From: Inga oerstediana
Lineage: Eukaryota > Streptophyta > Magnoliopsida > Fabales > Fabaceae
DNA length: 64,000 nucleotides
Reading direction: 5' to 3'
Assembly: GCA_963210345.1 (NCBI GenBank)
Contig: OY723399.1
Location: 79,327,673 to 79,391,672, forward strand
This document shows positions 42,366 to 51,874 of the stretch, piece after piece (positions within the stretch are counted from its first letter, which is position 1; every line of letters starts with the position of its first letter). Position numbers and translations under genes: made by a program. The notes under the pieces are model-generated. The model did no database searches. It had not been told where the DNA came from and saw only the letters and a program-made list of their open reading frames with translations.

Positions 42366-42958
42366 TAGTTCAGCAGCTTCTGGAGAGGACACCACAATGG
42401 CTGGGACCTGTCCAAGCCACAAGGACATGATGGGTCCATACTTGTTGGCCAGAGATTGAAGCTTGCGATGTGGAAGTGTGCCCAACAAGTGGATGTTGCC
42501 AATAATGGGGAGAGCCAGAGGACCTATTGACATATAGAAAGTTAAAGAGACATTAATTCAGTTAAATGAAAATAAATACTACTTCTAATCCTAAATATAA
42601 GATGCAATTGACTTTTTTTGGAGATATTAAGATTTAAGAAAGCTAATTAAATTACTTTAAAGTATTTATATTTATCATTTTTTTCTTCAAATTATTTTGT
42701 TTAACTTATAAACTGATATATAATCTAATAATACACAACATATGATATGATTAAATAGCTTATATAGCTTCATTAATCTCTCTAAAAAAAGTCAACTGAA
42801 TCTTATATTTAGGATCGGAAGGAGTAATTCAAAAGACAAATACCTGGAGGACATCTTAGAGCATGTCTGCTGTGATTATTGGAACGAAAGAAGTTGGAGA
42901 GAACGTAAATGAAGGTGAGAAGGAGGAAAGAAGGAATAGCAACTGCTGAAGAAACCAT
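42366..42958 (-). pseudogene. Cytochrome P450 fragment 3 (exon 1 and start of exon 2)
   Basis: Exon 1 (42958-42844, 115 bp) encodes an intact membrane anchor (MVSSAVAIPSFLLLTF) ending RCPPG. The start of exon 2 (42523-42366) encodes the conserved PLALPIIGNIH segment to SPEAAELF. It then stops abruptly and runs directly into the promoter of P450 copy 2. What remains is undamaged in frame, so the truncation itself inactivated it. The junction suggests unequal recombination between tandem copies. Intron 1 has a Stowaway insertion. Confidence 0.82.
42579..42824. mobile_element. Stowaway-type MITE in intron 1 of P450 fragment 3, 246 bp
   Basis: The left end CTACTTCTAATCCTAAATAT and the inverted right end CTCCTTCCGATCCTAAATAT pair well, with pairing continuing into an AAGTCAACTG-like region. 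TA flanks both ends (42577-42578 and 42825-42826). Confidence 0.8.
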
Positions 42959-43020
42959 GCTTGATATTTAATTCGCTATGGAGATATAATGGAGGGCTTG
43001 ATCAATACAAACTGCATAGG

Positions 43021-43031
43021 AAATATATATA
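43021..43031 (-). promoter_or_regulatory. TATA box of P450 fragment 3
   Basis: An ATATATATTT run on the minus strand lies about 65 bp before the ATG at 42958. The copia element inserted only about 27 bp further upstream. Confidence 0.5.
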
Positions 43032-43057
43032 GTGAGTTAATGACTAATAATTGGATC

Positions 43058-43401
43058 TGTTATAAAAGTATATGTTATAAGAAAGAAGATTGATAGGATT
43101 CAAAGAAAATTGATAGAATTTCTAGAGAGAAGTTAGAGAGATGTTCTCATTCAGTTCAATTGAAACAATTGATTACAGCCCTTTATATAGAGGCAGAAAT
43201 CTAACCCTGGTTGTATTACCATGGTTATATTTAAATGACCATGGTTACTTTATATCGTCTTTATGTCCTTGTCTTCTTTTCTTTATGTCCTTGTCTTCTT
43301 TTACTTTTGCTTTGTGTCATGTCTTCTTTTCTTCTTTATGTCAAGTTGACTGGAAGATTAATATGAGTCAATGGACATCCACATATTTAATATTCATAAC
43401 A
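43058..43401 (-). repeat. 3' LTR of the rearranged copia element
   Basis: It is 344 bp. It differs from the other LTR by a 22-bp tandem duplication (a second CTTTATGTCCTTGTCTTCTT unit near 43270) and two substitutions by eye. Confidence 0.92.
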
Positions 43402-43635
43402 CTCACCCTTGGATGTCCATTATGAATGTGCCTCATTAAAACTTTAACTAGGAAAAACCCAGTGGGATAAAAACCTAGCTAAAGAAAAGAGTACATCATT
43501 CATTGATACACCGTCGAGTGTTGCCTCATTAAAAACCTTTCTAGGAAAACCCAGTGGGACAAAACCTATATAAGGGAAAAAGAGTACAGCGTGTATCGAC
43601 TCCCCCTCTTGATAATATCAGTTGAAATCTTTGAA
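43402..43635 (-). other. 3' untranslated region with duplicated segment and polypurine tracts
   Basis: Two related segments (GCCTCATTAAAAC..., AACCCAGTGGGA, AGAGTACA) lie at about 43430-43490 and 43514-43590. Next to the LTR the minus strand reads CCAAGGGTGAG, a weak polypurine tract. A stronger tract, AAGAGGGGGAG, lies further in at about 43602-43612. Confidence 0.6.
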
Positions 43636-46032
43636 TCACCGAAGACCAATATCATGAACAAGTTTTTCAAAGATTGTACCTGGAAGTGACTTGGTGAATA
43701 AATCTGCTAGATTTTCACTTGAACTGATTTGCTGGATATCTATTTCACCATCCTTTTGAAGGTCGCGAGTGAAGAAGAATTTTGGTGAAATATGCTTCGT
43801 TCTATCGCCCTTGATATAGCCTTCTTTAAGTTGAGCGATACATGCAGCATTATCCTCATAGAGGATTGTTGGGATCATTTTGCCGGAAGATAAATGACAA
43901 GTTGTACGTATATGATGTATTACTGACCTCAACCACATACATTCTCGACTTGCTTCATGTATTGCTAGAATTTCTGCATTAATGGCATCTTTCCATAGGG
44001 GCCAGTCTTTTCTTTGTTGGCTCTCACTAATGGATTTTGGCTCATGATCCTCATTATCATTCATTACATCATATGCTATATGATAAGCAAAGATGTCATC
44101 AATGTTGACTTCATTTCTATCCCATCGGATTCCATTCATAACATAATTTATTGAGATCTCATTATTTTCACATATATCAGGTACCTAGGTCTCTTCTGGG
44201 ACTACAATGTTCTCTTTTGGAGATAATATCTCTTCAGGAGATGGCTCTTTTGGAGCTACTAATTTTTCTTCATTATCTTCGACTTGACCATCTATATTCT
44301 TTGCTCCTTTTCTTTTTCGAGGATTTTTATCTTTGGAACCGATAGGCCTACCACGCTTCAGGCGTGTTTTAGATTCATTCATAGCAGGTTGTCTTTCAGG
44401 GACATCAATTTTAATAGGAGCATTAGCAACTGGGATATGTGACTTTGTCACTTTCTTTGGGTCAGTAAATGCTTCTGGCATTTGATTAGCTAAATTTTGT
44501 AAATGAATTATCTTTTGAACTTCAAGTTCACATTGTTTTGTACGAGGATCAAAATGAGCCAATGATAATTCATTCCAACTAATTTCTTTACCCAGCTGTT
44601 TGTTTTCTCCCCCTAATGTTGGGAAAAATGATTCATCAAAATGACAATCGGCAAATCGTGCCGTATATAAATCTCCTGTGGATGGTTCCAAACATTTTAT
44701 AATTGATGGAGATTCATACCCAACATATATTCCCATCTTTCTTTGTGGGCCCATCTTAGTGCGTTGTGGCAGTGCTACAGGCACATATACCGCACACCCA
44801 AAAATTCTTATATGGGAAATATTAGGTTCCTGACCAAAAACCATTTGTAAGGGGGAAACCTTTAAATAACTTGTTGGCCTAATGCGAATTAATATTGCTG
44901 CATGCAAAATGGCATGGCCCCAAGCAGAAATTGGTAGATTAGATTTCATAAGTAAATGTCTTGCAATTAGTTGCAACCTTTTAACCAATGATTCTGCAAG
45001 TCCATTTTGCGTGTGAACATAAGCTACAGGATGTTCAACATCAATTCCAAAGGACATACAATATTCATTAAAAGCTTGTGATGTAAATTCACCAGCATTA
45101 TCAAGACGTATTTTCTTAATAGGATAATCAGGGTAATGTGCTCTTAATCTAATCAATTGAGCAAGTAATCTCGCAAACGCCAGGTTACGAGAAGATAATA
45201 AGCAAACATGCGACCATTTAGTTGATGCATCAATTAAAACTATATAGTACCTAAATGGTCCGCATGGTAGGTGTATTGGCCCACAAATATCTCCCTGTAT
45301 CCATTCTAGAAATGTAAGAGACTCACTTTCTACTTTGCTTGGTGAGGGGCGAATAATTAACTTTCCCTTGGAACATGCAGCACATGAGAAATCATGGGAT
45401 TGTGGTATTTGTTTACACTTCAGGGTATGTCCACATGAATTCCCAATTATTTGTCGCATCATTATTGAACCGGGATGGTCTAACCGGTCATGCCAAACAT
45501 TAAATTCATTAGTAAACTTCTGGTTTACATTATCAAACTGCTGGTTTGTATTGGCAAACTGCTGGTTTGTATTGGCAAACTTCTGGTCTGCATTATTGAA
45601 CTTCTGGTTTACAATAGTATGTGTTTCAATTGTGCTTATACATGTGTAATATAAACCAGAAGAAAAAATAGGAAAATTTTCTAGTATGCATTTTCTACCA
45701 GCAACTATATTTGTAATGACAAGATATTCCTTATTATCTTTAGTTGTTGTTTCTAAATGATATCCATTTCTGCGGATATCTTTGAAACTCAGTAAGTTTC
45801 TTTTAGACTTGGTAGAATAAAATGCATTATCAATGCATAATTTTGTTCCTTCAGGTAACAAAATATTAGCTCTTCCGGAGCCTTCAATTAAATTTATACT
45901 ACCAGATCTAGTCTGAACATTGGCTTCTCGTATTACCAGGGAAGAAAAATATTTATCATGTCTGAGTATGGTGTGGGTTGTTGCACTATCAACGAGACAT
46001 AAATCTTCAGGATTGATGCCAATAGAATTCAT
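43636..46032 (-). pseudogene. pol: pol remnant: protease, integrase and RNase H end, RT deleted
   Basis: One minus-strand frame runs from 46032 to 43636 with a single TAG at 44185-44187. It begins with a protease-like DLCLVDSATTHTIL, followed by WHDRLDHPG (GAG-pre-integrase). The integrase has GDICGP, RLDNAGEFTS and TQNGLAESLVKRL with all three acidic residues. A basic C-terminal tail (KRGRPIGSKDKNPRKRKG) follows. After WPLWKDAINAE, the point where RT normally starts, the frame jumps to ILAIHEASRECMWLRS in RNase H and ends with ADLFTKSLPG. The missing part is RT plus the start of RNase H, and the junction has AE microhomology. It cannot make RT. Confidence 0.85.
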
Positions 46033-46103
46033 TCTTCATAAAAACATAAATAAAATTAATACATATGATAGAAACAACTTTAAATAAAATATAACAGTTT
46101 AAA

Positions 46104-46778
46104 TTATATTAAGAAATCTGCAACATCCAAATAGTTATTATCTATATCGGCATACTCAGAATTCTCGCCCTGATCAACATGATTAACTTCAACATTTGAT
46201 CTTTTACCAGTATTTTTTATTGATTCTTGGTAAAGATCAACTAGGTGCCTTGGTGTACGACAGGTACGAGACCAATGGCCCTTTCCACCACATCGATAGC
46301 ATGGATTATCAGCATATTTGTTATGCCTACTGCTTTCCCCTTTTTGATTCTTATAAGTCTTTTCCCACTTCTGGTAGGAATTTGAACCTCCATGATATCG
46401 ACCACGACCACACCCATGGCTGTAGCCACGCCCACGTCCACGTCCATGTCCACGTCCACGGCCACGGCCACGGCCACAATAAAATTCATTAGTTACTACA
46501 TTCACTTCAGGGAATGGAGTTGAGCCTATTGGACAGGATTCATGATTTTTCAATAAAAGCTCATTATTTTGTTCAGCCACAAGGAGACAAGAAATTAACT
46601 CAGAATATTTCTTGAAACCTTTTTCACGATATTGCTGCTGCAGGAGCAAATTGGATACATGAAATGTGGAGAATGTCTTTTCTAACATATCATTATCAGT
46701 AACATTTTCTCCACATAATTTCAATTTAGAAGTAATTCTAAACATAGCTGAGTTATATTCGCTTATAGAATTAAAATC
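46104..46778 (-). pseudogene. gag: gag, C-terminal part with zinc knuckle
   Basis: It starts in the duplicated gag segment (SISEYNSAMFRITSKLKLCG) and runs through LISCLLVAEQNNELL, a Gly-Arg-rich stretch and the zinc knuckle CYRCGGKGHWSRTC to a stop at 46104. It has no N-terminus in this piece; the N-terminal half is at 47975-47467. The inverted RT piece separates the two. Confidence 0.8.
46591..46778. repeat. Duplicated gag segment, left copy
   Basis: It is 188 bp, equal to 47467-47654 apart from about four substitutions, in the same orientation. The two copies bracket the inverted RT piece exactly. Confidence 0.85.
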
Positions 46779-47466
46779 ATTGGCAAAACGAAAAGTATTT
46801 GGACCTGTAGTCCTTACACCTGAAGATGTAAAACCAGTTGGATGCAAATGGGTCTTTGTACAAAAAAGAAATGAAAAGGGCAAAATAACTAGATATAAGG
46901 CACGTCTAGTAGCCCAAGGTTTTACATAAAGACCTGGCATTGATTTTGAAGAAACGTATTCACCAGTAGTGGATGCGACTACTTTTCGTTATTTAATCAG
47001 TCTAGCAGTAGATGCAGGACTTGATTTACATCTAATGGATGTTGTGACTGCCTATTTATATGGATCACTTGATAGTGATATTTATATGAAAGTCCCTGAA
47101 GGACTTAAGATGCCAAAAGCATCCAATTCAAGTTCTCGAGAACAATACTCAGTTAAGTTAAATAAGTCCCTGTATGGCCTGAAGCAATCAGGGCGCATGT
47201 GGTATAATCGCCTTAATGAATATTTGTTGAAAGAAGGATACAAAAATGATCCGATATGCCCATGCATCTTTATGAAAAGATCTAATAGTGAGTTTGCTAT
47301 AATTGCTGTTTATGTTGATGATATCAACATCATTGGAACTCCTGAAGAGCTCCAAAAGGCAATTAATTGTTTGAAGAAAGAATTTGAGATGAAGGACTTG
47401 GGAAGAACAAAATTCTGTCTTGGATTACAGATCGAGTACTTCAAGAAAGGGATCTTTGTATATCAA
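46779..47466 (+). pseudogene. Inverted copia reverse transcriptase segment
   Basis: On the plus strand, opposite to the rest of the element, the frame reads KRKVFGPVVLTPEDVKPVG, CKWVFVQKRNEKG, KARLVAQGF, a TAA at 46927-46929, then FEETYSPVVDATTFRYLIS, LHLMDVVTAYLYG, KSLYGLKQSGRMWYNR and the catalytic YVDDINIIG, ending at KKGIFVYQ. This is the N-terminal two thirds of a copia RT, the very part missing from the pol frame. The left junction follows LIELKSL; the right one directly abuts the second gag segment. Confidence 0.88.
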
Positions 47467-47654
47467 GAAATTAACTCAGAATATTTCTTGAAACCTTTTT
47501 CACGATATTGCTGCTGCAGGAGCAAATTGGATGCATGAAATGTGGAGAATGTCTTTTCTAACATATCATCATCAGTAACATTTTCTCCACATAATTTCAA
47601 TTTAGAAGTAATTCTGAACATAGCTGAGTTATATTCGCTTATAGATTTAAAATC
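47467..47654. repeat. Duplicated gag segment, right copy
   Basis: This is the partner of 46591-46778. About 2% divergence between the copies, by eye, exceeds the substitution difference between the LTRs. Confidence 0.85.
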
Positions 47655-47975
47655 TTGCAAGCGTAAATGCATCCAATCGAAATGAGCTTTTGGAAGAATG
47701 ACCATCTTCTGGTGATCATATCTTTCTTTCCAATTGTTCCAAAGGACAAGTGAGTCCATCACTGTCAAATATTCAGTTTTTAAATCTTCATGTAAGTGGT
47801 GGCGAAGAAAAATCATTGATCTGGCTTTATCTTTGTTGGATGCCTTATTCCCTTCTTTAATCGTGTCTTCCAGACTTTTGGCATTCAAGTGAATTTCCGC
47901 ATCCAATTTCCAAGATAAATAATTTTTCCCAGTAATATCAAGAGCCACAATTTCAAGTTTTGCCAGGTTTGCCAT
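47467..47975 (-). pseudogene. gag: gag, N-terminal part
   Basis: The ATG at 47973-47975 begins MANLAKLEIVALDITGKNY, followed by YLSWKLDAEIHL, MIFLRHHLHEDLK and RYDHQKMVILPKA, a typical copia Gag (UBN2/DUF4219-like) region. The frame continues to KKYSELIS, where the inverted RT piece begins. Gag is therefore split in two. Confidence 0.82.
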
Positions 47976-48099
47976 TGTTCAAACTAATTAAAGAAATAAA
48001 TGAAAATAATTAAAATATGAAATGTAAATATGCAATATAATAACTGTCAATTCATAAAGACAATAAATAATTCATAAAGTAAGATAAGAAAATTAAAAC

Positions 48100-48420
48100 A
48101 TGTATGGCTTCGGGCCATTTAATCTCATGACTTCAGGCCATGTATGGCTTCGGGCCATTTAATCTTAAGGTGAGGAATTAACTATTATTTTCAGGATAAA
48201 AATTGTACATGACTTCTGGCCATACAATAAGATAAAAGATAAAAATATATATAGCTTCTGGCCATATAATAAGATGAAAAATGTATATAGCTTCTGGCTA
48301 TATAATAAGAATGGATATGGCTTCTGGCCATATTATAAGAAATTAAAACATTATGACTTCTGGTCATAATTTTAAGAATAAGATGTGTATGGCTTCTGGC
48401 CATAATAACAGTAATAATAA
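48100..48420 (-). repeat. Hairpin repeat array in the 5' leader of the copia element
   Basis: About nine imperfect units of ATGGCTTCTGGCCATA or ATGGCTTCGGGCCATT type are separated by AT-rich spacers that contain AATAAGA. Each unit can fold (TATGG ... CCATA). The array lies between the primer site and gag. Its role is unknown. Confidence 0.65.
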
Positions 48421-48619
48421 TAATATAAAAGAACTTGTAAATAATATATAAAAACAATAACGATCTCCTATCTTAGCCATGGAATCTGATGTTATATAAC
48501 AATCGGTAAAAGTATCTCTCTAATTCCATATAGTGGCTCAGATTATCCCAGATCTATAAAATAAAACAAGAGATATATAATCATTAAAGAAACCATAAGA
48601 AGATCATACCTTCTTTTAG

Positions 48620-48637
48620 AGCTTCGTGCTGATAACG
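48620..48637 (-). other. Primer binding site region
   Basis: Reading on the minus strand from the LTR end, the sequence is CGTTATCAGCACGAAGC. TATCAGCACGA is a form seen next to many plant copia LTRs and is presumably tRNA-complementary, though it is not the standard TGGTATCAGAGC. Confidence 0.5.
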
Positions 48638-48959
48638 TGTTATAAAAGTATATGTTATAAGAAAGAAGATTGATAGGATTCAAAGAAAATTGATAGAATT
48701 TCTAGAGAGAAGTTAGAAAGATGTTCTCATTCAGTTCAATTGAAACAATCGATTACAGCCCTTTATATAGAGGCAGAAATCTAACCCTGGTTGTATTACC
48801 ATGGTTATATTTAAATGACCATGGTTACTTTATATCGTCTTTATGTCCTTGTCTTCTTTTACTTTTGCTTTGTGTCATGTCTTCTTTTCTTCTTTATGTC
48901 AAGTTGACTGGAAGATTAATATGAGTCAATGGACATCCACATATTTAATATTCATAACA
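48638..48959 (-). repeat. 5' LTR of the rearranged copia element
   Basis: It is 322 bp, lacks the 22-bp duplication of the other LTR, and is followed by the target duplication GGATC. Confidence 0.92.
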
Positions 48960-49143
48960 GGATCCACTTTATATTTTTGGGGCAATAATTGAATGCCACA
49001 TTTGCCTTTCAACAAGCATGATATTCTCATTTATATAATCACCAACCTAACCTGCTACGGGGAAAAGCTAGGATGGACGTACCTGAAATCCCATTTGGTG
49101 AGGCGCTTTATATTTTTTAAGTCTCAAGTGATGAGGTGCCTTA
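48960..49143. other. Duplicated P450 upstream sequence
   Basis: It matches 38600-38800 and continues the sequence interrupted by the copia element. The gypsy element cuts it at CCTTA. The missing continuation appears after 59155. Confidence 0.6.
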
Positions 49144-51835
49144 TGTAACCCCCTGACTTTACACACGTAATTATAATTCGATAACACATATTTAAATCGG
49201 ATTAGAGACCATTGGATGCTTTAACCTCGTTTTAAACTTTCTGTCTCACAGTAAAATTTTTACAAAACTTTCAAAACTCTTTTACCCATCCAGGTCTCAA
49301 TTTCAATATTCGAATATAATTACCTGTGCAGTTAATATACATTCAATCATATCAGAGTGTATAACTGCATCCCCGGCAACTCCCAGGTTCTATGCATAAA
49401 AACCTGAAGGTTTATAAGTATACACTAGGGGATTACGTAACCAAAATCGAATGTAGTGTTCCTGATTCAGAATATACAGTAATCCCGAGTTCACAATACA
49501 TAACCAACGTTTCCAATTCAACTATATACCCCTAAGGGTCCTAATTGCTCCGGGTTGGCCGCTTCTCCTTTGAGCCACACGCCCTGTCTGAAATGTTAGT
49601 CATAGGAAAGAATGAGATTCAAGAGAATCTCAGTAGTAACAAACCACTCACACAATGCATAAACACAAAGCATGTACATAAATCACAAACAGCAACAGCA
49701 GCAGCAATTCACAGATACATGGTTTTCACCACAAACGACAGCACTCACGGCTGTATACACAATACGACAGCTCTTGCTGTAATCAACATCACGACAGCTT
49801 ACGCTGTTATCAGTAATCAACATCATGACAGCTTACGCTGTAATCAGTAATCAACATCACGACAGCTTACGCTTTAATCACAATAACGACAGCTTACGCT
49901 GTAAACGACAGCTTACGCTGTAAATAACAGCTTGCGCTGTAAACGACAGCTATCACCAGCTGTAACCGCAGCAGCATCAGAAATTATCATAAAACAGTGA
50001 TACAACACACATACAGTGCATTACACAAAGTATAAGAGAGAGAGTCACTACCTTGTCCTTTCTTGACGACCTTCGGCGCAGTTGGCTCCCGAGGGCGGCA
50101 AATATCGAATCCTACAATTCCAAATGCACCATTTAGACACTTCCATAGTGTTACTTGGGGTTATATGAGTCTATAATGAAAATTTACAAAAATACCCCCG
50201 GGGACCCGGTCCGGTTGCACTTTTCCCGAAATTTTAATCTGGGCTATCCTAACATATTTCCGCCCAAGGAATCCATTTCCGGACTCAGAATTGTCAAATT
50301 CAATGTAAAATTACAAATATACCCTTGGCAGCCCTACTTCGAGGGTTTCAGGGGCGTTTTCGTAATTATGATTTTTCGGCCTTTTCCGAAAAAGTGACCA
50401 ACTGTAACCCCACCTAATTTTCGCTCCTGAACTCAATGGAACCATCAAATCATTGAAAATCCAACTCTAAGACCCATTTCTAGAGCTGGCCGAAATTTAT
50501 GAGTTCTCCGGGGAAAATCGGGGTTTTACGATTTCGGCTCCGTAAACGCGTTCCTTTCTACTCCTAACCACTTTTTTAACCATTACATTAGGTTACAACT
50601 AACATTAAGACCTAATTTGGGCAGCATAACCCCTAGGCCATATCATTTCCAAACTTTAAAACCAATGGCAATCCGGCGAAATTTCACCGATTAAATTGCC
50701 CACAACAGCCAGAATAAGCAATATACAAAAGTTTGGAAGTTACCTCAAGCTCCCACTAGCTTTTCCCAAATTTGGCTGAACCCTAGCCTCTTTGAAACAC
50801 CAAATTTTGAGCTTCACAACCTTAAAGAATAAAGAGGAGTAGCTTAGAGTCAGAGTTATGCGCGTTAGAAGCTAGATCGTCGGAGAAATCGGCTTACCTT
50901 GCGAGATTTCTTCCTCTTTTTCTCTCTTTTCTCCAAGCTCTCTCTCACGTTTGTGCTGCTGGAAAAGACGACGGGAAATGGAAGGGAAAAGGTGTTGTAA
51001 TTGTTTTATAACATTAGGCTTATGTCATGGTATTGCTTGCTTATGTCATATTTAGAAATTTCCAAAAATCCACTTTATGTACACAAATCCTTTTTGTACA
51101 TATAAATGATTCACAAGCCCAATTAAATTCCAACCACTCTTTCCTCTTCTTGGTCAGTCATATGCGCATCCAGGGGCCCAATTTTGTGCCAAAATGGGCT
51201 GATCACAAATTATCCCATAATTACAAAGTTACCATCACAAATTTTCAATTTTCGGATTTGTTGGCAGATTTTCTGATCGAACTTTGATAAATCATAACTA
51301 ATTCTAGAAAAATCGAATTGGAGTGATTCCAAAGCCTATATAACCCTTATTGAGTCTAGTTTTAAGGAAAAATATAGAATCTATCTGGAAGGAATCACAA
51401 AATTCCCAGAATTTCAATCTTTGCATACTGTTCCAGAAAATAATTAATTTCGCTGGGCAAACTTCAAAAATCCAAAACTCTTAGGTCACAAATCAAAATG
51501 ATACAAATTAATGTCCATTTTGAAGCTTGACATGTGAACTTTAAGACTAGAAAAGTTCAGAATTTTTAGACACCATTTGCCTATTTAAAACGTCCATACA
51601 AATTGGCTGCCCTGTACAGAGTTTCAATGGACAGAGTTTTCAACTTTTGCACAATTGTTCCCAATGGTTCCAATTTCACAATAAACACTCTCCTCACACG
51701 AATTTTCACAAGGAAGCCATTGGAATCATTAAAATATCCAAATTCCCATCACACATTCTCCAAAAGTGTTTATTCAACAATAATTACATCCACTTTTGAA
51801 GTCATTAGCCCTTAATCACTTTTTGGGATATTACA
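49144..51835 (-). repeat. 3' LTR of the gypsy element
   Basis: It is 2692 bp. It carries nine units of a GACAGCTTACGCTGT-type hairpin repeat (49743-49965), against seven in the other LTR, and lacks a 20-bp GC-rich insertion found there. Confidence 0.92.
49743..49965. repeat. Hairpin tandem repeat in the gypsy LTR, nine units
   Basis: Units of ACAGC-TTAC-GCTGT type are separated by AATCAGTAATCAACATCACG-like spacers. The 5' LTR (57066-57258) has seven units. The arms can pair as small hairpins. Confidence 0.7.
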
Positions 51836-51846
51836 TTTCTCCCCCA
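51836..51846 (-). other. Polypurine tract of the gypsy element
   Basis: On the minus strand, TGGGGGAGAAA ends at the first base of the 3' LTR. Confidence 0.85.
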
Positions 51847-51874
51847 GTAAAATAAATTTCGTCCTCGAAATTTG

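Larger units (their letters stand above)
43058..48959 (-). mobile_element. Rearranged Ty1/copia retrotransposon
   Basis: The element is 5902 bp with short LTRs that begin TGTTATAAAAG and end TTCATAACA, flanked by GGATC (43053-43057 and 48960-48964). It reads on the minus strand: gag, then protease and integrase, then part of RNase H. The RT is missing from its normal place, while a 0.69-kb RT segment lies inverted inside gag between two copies of a 188-bp gag piece. It is non-autonomous in this state. It inserted into the upstream region of the P450 cluster. The copia clade was not assigned. Confidence 0.92.

Noticed and set aside
46196..46492. His-rich 98-codon plus-strand frame
   Set aside because: It is the antisense of the Gly-Arg-rich part of gag; the His/Val repeats come from the opposite strand of the GGN/CGN codons.
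49545..49850. 101-codon plus-strand frame repeated at 56876-57181
   Set aside because: The repetition reflects the two gypsy LTRs. The frame runs through the hairpin tandem repeat and has no domain.
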